DNA of 64,000 bases from assembly GCA_011526105.1 (NCBI GenBank), contig WYAZ01000171.1:62001-126000 (forward strand). The letters are read 5' to 3'. Made by a program: the position numbers and the translations under genes. Source of the DNA: Deltaproteobacteria bacterium (GTDB lineage: Bacteria > Myxococcota > Kuafuiibacteriia > Kuafuiibacteriales > Kuafuiibacteriaceae). Shown one piece after another: positions 46,383-54,482 of the stretch (within the stretch, counting starts at the first letter, position 1; the number at the start of each line of letters is the position of its first letter). A model generated the notes under the pieces. The model was given only the letters and a program-made list of their open reading frames with translations. It had not been told where the DNA came from and ran no database searches.

Positions 46383-48103
46383 GACTCACCCTCGATGCGA
46401 TCGAGGATCCCAAAAGCCTCGATGCGCGCGGGGTCACGGACCAAGTGCGGCGGCTTCACGTGACTGTCCGGGGCCCCCGCCGCCACGCGACGCATGCGCT
46501 CCTCGTCGTAGGCGCCGCTCTTCAGGACCACGAGCGCCGGGGCGCCGAGTCGTTTAGAGCTGCGCTTGGCGCCGTACTCCATGTTCGCTTCCTGCAGCGC
46601 CAAGTCGGCCGCGATGCGGAAGCGATCGAGCGCGTTCTTCGGAATCTCTTCTCGGGGCTCGACCGCAAACAGGTAGCGTGGCGGGTCTCCAAGTTCGAGC
46701 GAGACCGAAAAGCCCACGAGACTGAGCCCGGTGCTCTGGACCGCCCGATCGAAGGCGTTTACCACGTGGCTCTCGCCGACCTTCTCCCCGGTGATGCTGA
46801 GCATGTTCCCGCCCTTGTGCAGGAACTCGATCTCCGCGCAGTTTCCGTAGCGACCCACGCAGCGCACGACGTCGTTGATGTCGTAGCGATAGAGGCCGTG
46901 GGAGCCGGTGATGATCACCCGGTAGGTCGCCCCGATCTCGAGCTCGTCCGCGAGGAACGCGGGCTCAAAGGTCCCCTGCTCAGCCGCCTCCTCGGGCACA
47001 AACTCGAGCACGTGTCCGGTGACCGCGGCGACCCCTCGCGACCCGTCGGTGGAGAGCGGAATCGAGAAGCCCCCCTCGGTGGCGAGGTAGCCGTAGTCCA
47101 TGACCGCCAGGCCCGGGAACCAATCACCGAGCTGTCGCAGGTAGAAGGGCGCGCTCCCGCCCTTCCAGGCCAAGAGGCCCCGAAGCTCGGGCCACAACTC
47201 GGTCGCCACGACCCTCCCATGCCGCGCCTTCGATGCGCGCAGACGCGCCGCTGCCTCGGGCGCTGGTCTCAGGCGCAGACGCAACTCGGATTGCAGCGGC
47301 TCCGGAAGGGTCTCGAGTCCGCGCATCTGGCCCGATTCCAGATCCTCTGCCAAGGCTTCGGCGTGGGCGTCGAGCTTCTTCGCGAGGAGCACCATCGTGG
47401 AGGGATTGATCGTGCCCACCAGGCTCAGGCTCTCCTGAGCCGCGAGCCGAAGCACGGCGTAGTAGCGGCGCTCGAAGTCTGAGAGCAGAAAGAGGCGCCG
47501 AGGCGCAGGGTCATAGCCGAGGTCTCGCACCTTCATCTTCGTGTCGTCGGGGGAGCCCGAGAAGGCCACGGTGATCGAGCCGTAAGGCACCCCCGCTTTC
47601 GTACGCCCCTCGATCTTCGGGCTGTGCATCCCGAGGATCTTGCCCTTCAGAAGCCCAGGAAAGCTCTGCATGACCTGACGCATCCAGATGCGCCTCGGGT
47701 TGCGGTACTCCTTCAGGTACTCGCGCGTGACCGGGATGTACTTCGCTGCGCCGGTCGTCCCGCTGGTTTGGGCATAAAAGAAGGGCCGACCGGCGACGAG
47801 GACGTCCGCCTCCCCGGCGAGCATTCGCTGAATGAACGGGTCGAACTCGTCATAACCTCGAACGGGCACGTTCCTTCGGAAGCTCTCGAAGTCTCGGATC
47901 TCGGAGAAGTGGTGACGGCGACCGAAGTCGGTGTTCTGATTACGCCGAACGATCTCCAGCAGGCGCTTCTCCTGAACCCCGCGAACGTCGTGGACCGCCT
48001 CGTGAAACTTCCGCCAGGAACGCGAGAACAAGAGCCGCGCGAACAGCGCCAGCGTCTCGTCGTTGCGTCGATGCAGGAACCTGAGCAGAAACGACGGCAG
48101 CAT
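46379..48103 (-). CDS. GH3-family acyl-adenylate / amide synthetase
   Basis: 574 aa. The adenylation motif TSGTTGAAKYIP (near 118), the YLATEGGF and YRYDINDVV regions and the C-terminal YGAKR mark the GH3 family. In plants GH3 enzymes join amino acids to auxin or jasmonate; bacterial members are known but substrates are mostly undefined. It begins 11 bases after punA on the same strand and is coupled to the HAD gene. Probably an ATP-dependent acyl ligase in a catabolic or signalling step; not specified further. Confidence 0.87.
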   Translation of the reverse strand: MLPSFLLRFLHRRNDETLALFARLLFSRSWRKFHEAVHDVRGVQEKRLLEIVRRNQNTDFGRRHHFSEIRDFESFRRNVPVRGYDEFDPFIQRMLAGEADVLVAGRPFFYAQTSGTTGAAKYIPVTREYLKEYRNPRRIWMRQVMQSFPGLLKGKILGMHSPKIEGRTKAGVPYGSITVAFSGSPDDTKMKVRDLGYDPAPRRLFLLSDFERRYYAVLRLAAQESLSLVGTINPSTMVLLAKKLDAHAEALAEDLESGQMRGLETLPEPLQSELRLRLRPAPEAAARLRASKARHGRVVATELWPELRGLLAWKGGSAPFYLRQLGDWFPGLAVMDYGYLATEGGFSIPLSTDGSRGVAAVTGHVLEFVPEEAAEQGTFEPAFLADELEIGATYRVIITGSHGLYRYDINDVVRCVGRYGNCAEIEFLHKGGNMLSITGEKVGESHVVNAFDRAVQSTGLSLVGFSVSLELGDPPRYLFAVEPREEIPKNALDRFRIAADLALQEANMEYGAKRSSKRLGAPALVVLKSGAYDEERMRRVAAGAPDSHVKPPHLVRDPARIEAFGILDRIEGES

Positions 48104-48114
48104 CGTAAGCCAGG

Positions 48115-48948
48115 TCAGCTCGCGAGGAGGCGCTGTCCGAACCCGCGAATGAGCGCGAGTACGCGGTCTTGGACACGATCAGCGGTCTCCTTGACCTCAT
48201 CATGCGATAGGGGTCCCAAAGAGAGCCCCGCGGCCAGGTTGGAGATGACCGAGAGGCCGAGCACCGGTACACCCATGTGCCGGGCCGCGATGACCTCGAG
48301 GACCGTGGACATTCCCACCGCGGAGGCACCGAGCGTGCGCAACATACGCACCTCGGCCGGGGTCTCGTACGTGGGTCCGAGCAGACCGGCATAGACCCCC
48401 TCCCGAAGCTCGAAGCCCTCGACCGCCGCGACCTCGTGCGCGATCGCACGCAGCGAGGGCTCGTAGGCGACCGACATGTCCGGGAAACGTGGACCAATCG
48501 CCTCGTCGTTCTCGCCCATGAGCGGATTCCGCCCGGTGAGGTTGAGGTGGTCGGTCAGGAGCATCATCTCCCCCGAGGAGAAGGACCGGTCGATACCTCC
48601 AGCGGCGTTGGTGACGACCAGTGCCTCTACGCCCATGCGGCACAGCACACGCACCGGGAAGACGACGTCCTTCTCCGGGTGGCCCTCGTACAGATGGATA
48701 CGCCCCTGCATGACCGCCGCCGGCACGCCCCCGAGTGTGCCCAGACACAGCTTTCCCGCGTGCCCCTCGACGGTGCTCGAGAGGAACCCCGGAATCGTCT
48801 GATACGGGAGCGCGACCTCGATCTCCATCGAGTCCGCGAGCGCGCCTAGCCCGGACCCGAGCACGATCCCAACTCGAGGCTGCAGCCCCGAGCTGAGCTT
48901 GGAACGGATATGCGCCACGGCGATCTCGATACGCGAGAGTTCGCTCAT
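48115..48948 (-). CDS. punA: Purine nucleoside phosphorylase (PNP type I)
   Basis: 277 aa. Motifs VLGSGLGALAD, the phosphate-binding GRIHLYEGH, VVTNAAGGID and GPTYETPAEVRMLRTLGASAVGMST define the trimeric PNP family. It splits purine (deoxy)nucleosides with phosphate into base and (deoxy)ribose-1-phosphate. Its start is nine bases after pdp, so both phosphorylases sit together with deoC, as in nucleoside catabolic operons. Confidence 0.95.
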   Translation of the reverse strand: MSELSRIEIAVAHIRSKLSSGLQPRVGIVLGSGLGALADSMEIEVALPYQTIPGFLSSTVEGHAGKLCLGTLGGVPAAVMQGRIHLYEGHPEKDVVFPVRVLCRMGVEALVVTNAAGGIDRSFSSGEMMLLTDHLNLTGRNPLMGENDEAIGPRFPDMSVAYEPSLRAIAHEVAAVEGFELREGVYAGLLGPTYETPAEVRMLRTLGASAVGMSTVLEVIAARHMGVPVLGLSVISNLAAGLSLGPLSHDEVKETADRVQDRVLALIRGFGQRLLAS

Positions 48949-48957
48949 GAAAGATCC

Positions 48958-50259
48958 CTACACCCGCTCGCGGATGAGGGGCAAAGGGGCTTCGGGCTGT
49001 TCTTGAATCCGGATGGCAGCCTCGAGGGCGGCGGTGGCCTGCAGCCGTCTCGCCTCGTCGTTGTAGGTCCCCAGGCAGAGCGGCTGGCCTACCTCGACCG
49101 GATCCCCGATTCGAACCCGCATCTCGAGTCCGACCCCGGTGTCGATGGAGTCCTGGATGCGCGCCCGACCCGCCCCGAGCAGCATGGCGGCCCGGCCGAT
49201 GCCCTCCACGTCGAAGCCGCCCACGAAACCGGCGCTCGTCGCTGCGAGCTCGAAGCGATGCTCGGCCATGGGCATGACCGTGCGGTCATCGAGCGCTTTC
49301 GGGTCTCCGCCCTGGGCCTCGACGAGCCGGCGCAGCCTCTCGAGGCCCCGGCCATCCTTCATGGCGCGGGTGAGCCGCGTTCGGCCGTCCTCGAGTGAGT
49401 CCGCCACGCCTCCCATGAGCAACATCTCCGCCCCGAGCTCCAGCGTGAGCTGCACCAGGTCTGCGGGGCCCTCTCCCTTCAAGACATCGAAGGCCTCCCA
49501 GAGCTCGTTGGCGTTGCCCACGGCAACCCCGAGCACCTGATCCATGTTGGTGATGAGCGCTCGAACCGAACGGCCCATCTTCTCCCCCACCGAGACCATC
49601 GTCTTCGCGAGGTTTCGCGCGTCGTCGAGCGACTTCATGAAGGCGCCGCTGCCGGCCTTCACATCGAGCACCAGACCATCGATGCCCTCGGCGAGCTTCT
49701 TCGACAGGATCGAAGCCGAGATGAGCGGGATGGACTCCACCGTCGCCGTGACGTCGCGCAGGGCGTAGAGCTTCTTGTCCGCTGGGGCGAGGGAGTCGGT
49801 CTGACCGATGAGCGCGAAGCCGTGTGTCTCCACCAGCTCTCGAAAGCGTTCGTCGTCGAGCTGGGAAGAAAAGCCGGGGATGGCGGAGAGCTTGTCCAAA
49901 GTCCCGCCGGTGTGCCCGAGCCCGCGTCCAGACATCATCGGGACACGCACGCCACAGACCGCGACCAATGGGGCGAGGCAGATGGAGACCTTGTCGCCCA
50001 CCCCTCCGGTCGAGTGTTTGTCGATCTTCTTGCCCGGCACGTCCGAGAGATCGATGACGTTTCCCGAACGCATCATCGCCTCGGTGAGCGCCGCGAGCTC
50101 CGCCGCGTTCATGCCCTTGAAGTAGACCGCCATGGCGAAGGCCGCCATTTGATCATCACCGACCTCGCCGCGCGTGTGGGCGTCCACGAGCCACTGGATC
50201 TCTTCGACGGACACCGCACCGCCGTCTCTCTTCTTGCGGATGACGTCGACGGCTCGCAC
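48958..50259 (-). CDS. pdp: Thymidine/pyrimidine-nucleoside phosphorylase
   Basis: 433 aa from a GTG at 50259. The family signature is MSGRGLGHTGGTLDKLSAIPG, with KHSTGGVGDK and VDVKAGSGAFM-like phosphate and substrate loops. It releases (deoxy)ribose-1-phosphate from thymidine or uridine. The third partner usually needed, phosphopentomutase (deoB), is not in the window. There are 106 bases between it and deoC, the only sizeable gap in this run. Confidence 0.93.
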   Translation of the reverse strand: MRAVDVIRKKRDGGAVSVEEIQWLVDAHTRGEVGDDQMAAFAMAVYFKGMNAAELAALTEAMMRSGNVIDLSDVPGKKIDKHSTGGVGDKVSICLAPLVAVCGVRVPMMSGRGLGHTGGTLDKLSAIPGFSSQLDDERFRELVETHGFALIGQTDSLAPADKKLYALRDVTATVESIPLISASILSKKLAEGIDGLVLDVKAGSGAFMKSLDDARNLAKTMVSVGEKMGRSVRALITNMDQVLGVAVGNANELWEAFDVLKGEGPADLVQLTLELGAEMLLMGGVADSLEDGRTRLTRAMKDGRGLERLRRLVEAQGGDPKALDDRTVMPMAEHRFELAATSAGFVGGFDVEGIGRAAMLLGAGRARIQDSIDTGVGLEMRVRIGDPVEVGQPLCLGTYNDEARRLQATAALEAAIRIQEQPEAPLPLIRERV

Positions 50260-50365
50260 GAGGCTAGAAGATCAGATTCCGGGTCGGAGCGCCAGTCTCC
50301 GGGCGATCCAGCCCAGTGCGAAGACCAGGGTAAGGACGATGGGAGCAGACGACGTGTGCGCGGAT

Positions 50366-51259
50366 TCAGTAGCCCTTGCTCTTCCCCGTTTCGCCCCGCT
50401 CGCATTGCACGATGGCCACTGACGAAGAGGCGCCGATGCGGTTGGCGCCGGCCTTCACCATGGCCTCGACGTCGTCGATGGTTCGCACGCCCCCCGAGGC
50501 CTTCACGCCCATGTCGTCGCCCACGACCTCGCGCATGAGCTGGATGTCTTCGGCGGTTGCACCGCCGCCGCCAAAACCGGTGGAGGTCTTGACGAAGGCC
50601 GCGCCGGCCGCCTTTGAGAGCGCGCAGGCGATGACCTTCTCGTCGCGGGTCAGCTTGCTCGTCTCGAGGATGACCTTCACCGGCGTGCGTCCGGCGGCGC
50701 CGACCACGCTCCGGATGTCCTCGAGCGCAAAGAGGTAGTCCTTCGACTTGATCGCACCGATGTTGATGACCATGTCGATCTCTTGCGCCCCGTTTCGGAT
50801 CGCCTCCCGAGTCTCGAAGGCCTTGGCGCTGCTGGTGCCAGCGCCGAGCGGGAAGCCCACGACCGCGATCGGCTTCACGGAGGAACCCTCGAGCAAGGCG
50901 GCGGCGAGTCGGATGTTCTCGCTGTTGAGGCACACGGTGGCGAAGCCAAAGCGGCGCGCCTCCTCGCAGAGTTGCTTGACCTCCTCACGGGTCGCCTCCG
51001 GCTTGAGCAAGGTGTGATCGATCAGGGGCGCTACGTGCGAGCAGGGCGCCGCCTCGAGACCGATGTTGGCGCTCACGCGGCTCCCCGTGAGCTGAAGCGC
51101 GCTCTCGACGACCTTCTTGTCGCAACCGCCTCGAACGCCGCAGCTCCCGCAGGGGGCTTTCGTCTGCGACGTGGCGGCAGAGCCCGCCAGCGCTCCTTCC
51201 ACACGGCGAGCAATGAGCTCGACCAGCCTGTCCATGTCGCGGTCTCGTGCGCTACTCAC
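50366..51259 (-). CDS. deoC: Deoxyribose-phosphate aldolase with an N-terminal targeting-like extension
   Basis: 297 aa from a GTG overlapping the aldolase gene stop. The class I aldolase core is intact: Asp162 in EIDMVIN, the Schiff-base Lys224 in VKTSTGF and Lys253 in VKASGG. It splits deoxyribose-5-phosphate into glyceraldehyde-3-phosphate and acetaldehyde. An extra N-terminal part of about 70 residues holds an amphipathic helix (residues 9-25, DRLVELIARRVEGAL pattern), an Ala/Ser linker and a CxxC-x5-C cluster at 37-46. Such a helix plus linker is how cargo is targeted into bacterial microcompartments; the two vertex protein genes upstream support this. Confidence 0.93.
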   Translation of the reverse strand: MSSARDRDMDRLVELIARRVEGALAGSAATSQTKAPCGSCGVRGGCDKKVVESALQLTGSRVSANIGLEAAPCSHVAPLIDHTLLKPEATREEVKQLCEEARRFGFATVCLNSENIRLAAALLEGSSVKPIAVVGFPLGAGTSSAKAFETREAIRNGAQEIDMVINIGAIKSKDYLFALEDIRSVVGAAGRTPVKVILETSKLTRDEKVIACALSKAAGAAFVKTSTGFGGGGATAEDIQLMREVVGDDMGVKASGGVRTIDDVEAMVKAGANRIGASSSVAIVQCERGETGKSKGY

Positions 51260-51975
51260 TTCGAACCTCCCATGACTTTCCGGAGCTCCTCTTCGACGAT
51301 CCGCACCAGCCCGGCCTCGGGCCCACGCCGCGCGCCCAAGCCCGCGCTCCGACGCAGCTCGAGCAGGCGATTCATCTCGGCCCCGGACAGAGGCGCGGGT
51401 CCGCCGAGCTGCTTGGCTGCGGCGAGTACACGAGCGTAGTGCTCCACCAGCTCGGCGCGCAGATAGGCCTCTTCGAGATCCCGACCCACCGACAGCACGC
51501 CGTTGCCCACGAGCAGCACGACATCGGTTCGACCCAGCGCCACCTCGACGGCATCCGCCACCGCGGGGTCCTTGGGCAAGAAGCGCGGCACGAGCGGGAT
51601 CTCGGCGCCGAGCGAGACCACCACCTCGGGCAAGCTGATCGGCTGCAGGGCAACTCCGGCGAGCGAGAACGCGGTCGCGTGCGGAGAGTGTGTATGAATG
51701 ACCGCTCTGACGTCCGGATGGCGATACGCACCGACGTGAAGCGAGACCTCGCTCGGCGGCCTGCCCTTCCCCATCGGCCGCCCTGTGAGCTCACAGACGA
51801 CGATGTGCTCGGGTGCGACCTCGCGTTTGCTCACTGCGGTGGGGCTGATGAGGAAGCGATCGTGCTCGGCGAGACGGGCGGAGACGTTGCCGTCGTGGTT
51901 GGCGACCCATCCTCGCGCGTGAAGCAGCTGGCTGTACTCGGCCACCGCGCGCTTCAGCGGGTGAATCGGTTTCAC
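51256..51975 (-). CDS. Class II aldolase/adducin-family protein with a C-terminal amphipathic helix
   Basis: 239 aa from a GTG overlapping the vertex protein stop. Glu76, His94 and His96 (HTHSPH) match the zinc-site residues of fuculose/rhamnulose-phosphate aldolases, but the third histidine, normally in NHG, is Asn158 (GNG), so activity may differ. The last 18 residues (after a Gly/Ala/Arg linker) form an amphipathic helix, LVRIVEEELRKVM, like an encapsulation peptide. Sugar-phosphate aldolases of this family are common microcompartment cargo. Confidence 0.88.
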   Translation of the reverse strand: MKPIHPLKRAVAEYSQLLHARGWVANHDGNVSARLAEHDRFLISPTAVSKREVAPEHIVVCELTGRPMGKGRPPSEVSLHVGAYRHPDVRAVIHTHSPHATAFSLAGVALQPISLPEVVVSLGAEIPLVPRFLPKDPAVADAVEVALGRTDVVLLVGNGVLSVGRDLEEAYLRAELVEHYARVLAAAKQLGGPAPLSGAEMNRLLELRRSAGLGARRGPEAGLVRIVEEELRKVMGGSK

Positions 51976-52256
51976 GTCGCGCCCCGGATGGAGTCTACGA
52001 TCGCCACGATGGTCTGAAGAATGGGCGGGTTCTCGAGCGCCTCGTCGCGCCGGAAGATCTGCCGGACGCCGTTACCTTCTTGGAGCACGAGGACCAGGTC
52101 GCCGGGGCCTGCTTGTGCCCGGTCGACCGCGATGAGTTCATCGCCGATTCGCGTCCCGCCTTCGTCGATGGGCTCCACGAGCAAGAGCTTCTGGCCCTCG
52201 TAAGCCGCATGTTTCACCGTGGAGACCACGGTGCCCGTCACGCGCCCGAGGAGCAT
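51972..52256 (-). CDS. Microcompartment vertex protein, EutN/CcmL family (second)
   Basis: 94 aa; its ATG shares one base with the stop of the first vertex gene (TGATG). The fold pattern is clear: start LLGRVTGTVVSTVK, LLVEPID, DRAQAGPGDLVLVLQEGN and a final IVAIVDSI. EutN/CcmL proteins form pentamers that close the twelve vertices of a polyhedral protein shell. It differs from its neighbour at the loop before the last strand, so the two may not be interchangeable. Confidence 0.93.
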   Translation of the reverse strand: MLLGRVTGTVVSTVKHAAYEGQKLLLVEPIDEGGTRIGDELIAVDRAQAGPGDLVLVLQEGNGVRQIFRRDEALENPPILQTIVAIVDSIRGAT

Positions 52257-52525
52257 CAGCGATCGTGCTCCGCGTGGTCGACGATGCCGACGATCGCCGC
52301 GTCTATCGGCACAAAGGGGTCGGGCATGGCGAGGGTCGCTTCGCGCTTGTCCACGCAGAAGACCCGATCACCGGGACCCGCCTGCGCCTGGTCGCACGCG
52401 ACCAATGGAGAGCCCAGAAGGCCACCGTTCGCGTCCACCGGCTGCACGACGAGGAGCTTGGCGCCTTCGAGGCCCGGGGTCTTCACACTTGCGACGACCC
52501 GCCCTATCACGCGGCCGAGAAACAA
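52256..52525 (-). CDS. Microcompartment vertex protein, EutN/CcmL family (first)
   Basis: 89 aa. Begins MFLGRVIGRVVASVK, then LLVVQPVD, QAQAGPGDRVFCVDKREATLA and IVGIVDHAE at the end: the EutN/CcmL pattern over the full length. It is the first gene of a coupled group with a second vertex protein, a class II aldolase and deoC. No BMC-domain hexamer or trimer gene occurs in the window, so the rest of the shell must be encoded elsewhere, if it exists. The upstream gap of 60 bases may hold its promoter. Confidence 0.93.
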   Translation of the reverse strand: MFLGRVIGRVVASVKTPGLEGAKLLVVQPVDANGGLLGSPLVACDQAQAGPGDRVFCVDKREATLAMPDPFVPIDAAIVGIVDHAEHDR

Positions 52526-52585
52526 CGGCTAGGACTTAGCGTCACGCCAGGACCATGGCAAGCGTCACCGGCCCCGCGAGGAGCC

Positions 52586-54313
52586 TCAGAACGCGGATTG
52601 CTGCAGGACGACCGGGATCTCGATGTTCTGCGCCGGGCCGCGAAAGGCCGGGAAGCGCCAGTCTCGCATCTTGGCGGTCATGCAGCGCGCGATCTCCGTG
52701 CCCTGGAACTTCCCCGCCGCGACACGCGCCTTGGAGACCGAGCCGTCGGGTTCCACGGTCACTTGGAACGTGACCTTTCCACCGAGACCATCTGGCCCGG
52801 CGCCTTTGAGCGCCTTTTGGTAGCAGAGCGCGATGGCCTTTCGGTTCGCGTTCACCACCTGGGTGATCATGCCCTCATCGAGCCGGTTGGTGTCGGGGAG
52901 TGGGACCTCGCTCGGGTTACCACCGGGCAGATCGATGCGTGCGAGCGAGGCCTCGGGCACCTCGGTCTCGGTTGCGAGATCGATCCCCACTGCGCCGCCC
53001 TCGCCGGTTCGGGAACCTCGGGCGACCGCCCCGGACCCGTTCTCGGAGACGTATTCGATCCCGGAACCCTGGGCCTTGGACCCCGAACCGGTACGCCGCT
53101 GCCGCACGATTTTTTGGGCCGCGCGCGCTCGCTCCTGCCCCTTCAAGCCCTCGAGCATCTGTCGCTCGAGCTCGGTCAGCTCGGCCTCGTCCTGCGGGGC
53201 CTCTTCCGCCTCGGTGGCCGCCCGCGCGAAGGGGTTGCCGAGGCCCGGGATCGAGATCGCAATGACCCCGGTCCCCCACAGACCGAAGAAGCCGACGAGC
53301 AGCAAGGCCGCCGCGAAACCGATGAACACACCGAGACGGTCACGAGACTTTTGGTGCTGCACACCCGCCGCCTGCACGAAGAAGCGGGTGGACTCCCTCG
53401 AGACCAGCTCCTGGGAGCTCGCCCTGGGGACCATGTCAAAGAGATCTTCCGGCACCGCGGAAGGAACGGAGCTCTCCGAACTCGACGTGAAGATCGCGCT
53501 CGAAGCGGCGATCGCGTCCAAAGCTCGGTCTTGGCCGGCCGTGTTCTTCGGGCTCTCGCGCGTAGTGGCGCCCTCCCCCGCGATCCCCAGCGCGTCATTC
53601 AGGACGCTGTCGAGTTCTTCCGCCCGGCCGGTCGAGTCGCGCGCGGGTGCATCCACGTGCGCCCGCTCGAGGCGCGTGGGATCTTCATCGAGTTCGACCG
53701 GTGCTTGAGACCTCTCCCGCTCCGCGCGGCGACTCGCGAAATCGACGACGTTATTGCCGGAGGGCTCGACCGCCATGGGCGGCGGCGGCGGCGGTCGCTT
53801 CTTGTCCTGCGGCAGGAGCTGGGCGAGATCCGGGATGTCGCGAACACGCTTCCAGCCATCGTAGCCATCGCGCCAAACGTAGTGGCGGGGCTGGACGAGA
53901 CCATCTCTCACTCGCTGAACGAGCTCCCCGAAGGCATAGGGTCCAAGCTGTTTGCCGTCCGCCGCGGTGTACCATTCGACCCCGGCCTCGGCCTGATTCG
54001 ACGGGGTGGGCGCGATGGCGGTGGGCATGTCGTCCGGGGCCGCGCGCATCGCGACATCAAAAGCGGACGAGAGCGTTCCGGCCGCCTTTGCCATGCCATG
54101 TGACGCCTCGGCGCGTGCCATCTCGACCTCGGCCGCGCGCAGCTTCTGCTCTTCGCTGACGGGTGCGATCACAACGTCGCCCTGACGGGTGAGCGACTCC
54201 TTGACCATGACCTTCGCACCACACTTCTTGCAGCGGATGGTCAGGATCTTCCCACGAACCTTCTCGTCGGAAATCTGGTACTTGGTCCGGCAACTACCGC
54301 AGAGGAACTTCAT
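52586..54313 (-). CDS. Zinc-ribbon / GYF / AgmX-type TonB-like protein
   Basis: 575 aa from the ATG at 54313. An N-terminal zinc ribbon (Cys5, 8, 28, 31, MJ0042 type) is followed by a GYF_2 domain (about 110-165: YTAADGKQLGPYAFGEL), a charged linker, one membrane helix near 330-350, and a C-terminal AgmX/PglI-type domain (about 485-575: NRKAIALCYQKALKG, GKVTFQVTVEPDGSV). In Myxococcus such proteins are linked to gliding motility, with the last domain in the periplasm like TonB. It shares the GYF-TM-TonB-like plan with 55882-56835. Confidence 0.88.
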   Translation of the reverse strand: MKFLCGSCRTKYQISDEKVRGKILTIRCKKCGAKVMVKESLTRQGDVVIAPVSEEQKLRAAEVEMARAEASHGMAKAAGTLSSAFDVAMRAAPDDMPTAIAPTPSNQAEAGVEWYTAADGKQLGPYAFGELVQRVRDGLVQPRHYVWRDGYDGWKRVRDIPDLAQLLPQDKKRPPPPPPMAVEPSGNNVVDFASRRAERERSQAPVELDEDPTRLERAHVDAPARDSTGRAEELDSVLNDALGIAGEGATTRESPKNTAGQDRALDAIAASSAIFTSSSESSVPSAVPEDLFDMVPRASSQELVSRESTRFFVQAAGVQHQKSRDRLGVFIGFAAALLLVGFFGLWGTGVIAISIPGLGNPFARAATEAEEAPQDEAELTELERQMLEGLKGQERARAAQKIVRQRRTGSGSKAQGSGIEYVSENGSGAVARGSRTGEGGAVGIDLATETEVPEASLARIDLPGGNPSEVPLPDTNRLDEGMITQVVNANRKAIALCYQKALKGAGPDGLGGKVTFQVTVEPDGSVSKARVAAGKFQGTEIARCMTAKMRDWRFPAFRGPAQNIEIPVVLQQSAF

Positions 54314-54482
54314 TCGGCCCCGCCTCCGGAGCATGTGTGGTTCGCGAGCCTCACTCTTCCTCTGGGTACCCACGAGATGCATGCGGGCGAGAACGAGGCC
54401 CGCGCCCCGTTGCCCTTCGCATCTGTCGCCGGGGACTGAGCATGCCTCCCTGCGCCGATCCGTGCAACCGACGGAGGATGCA

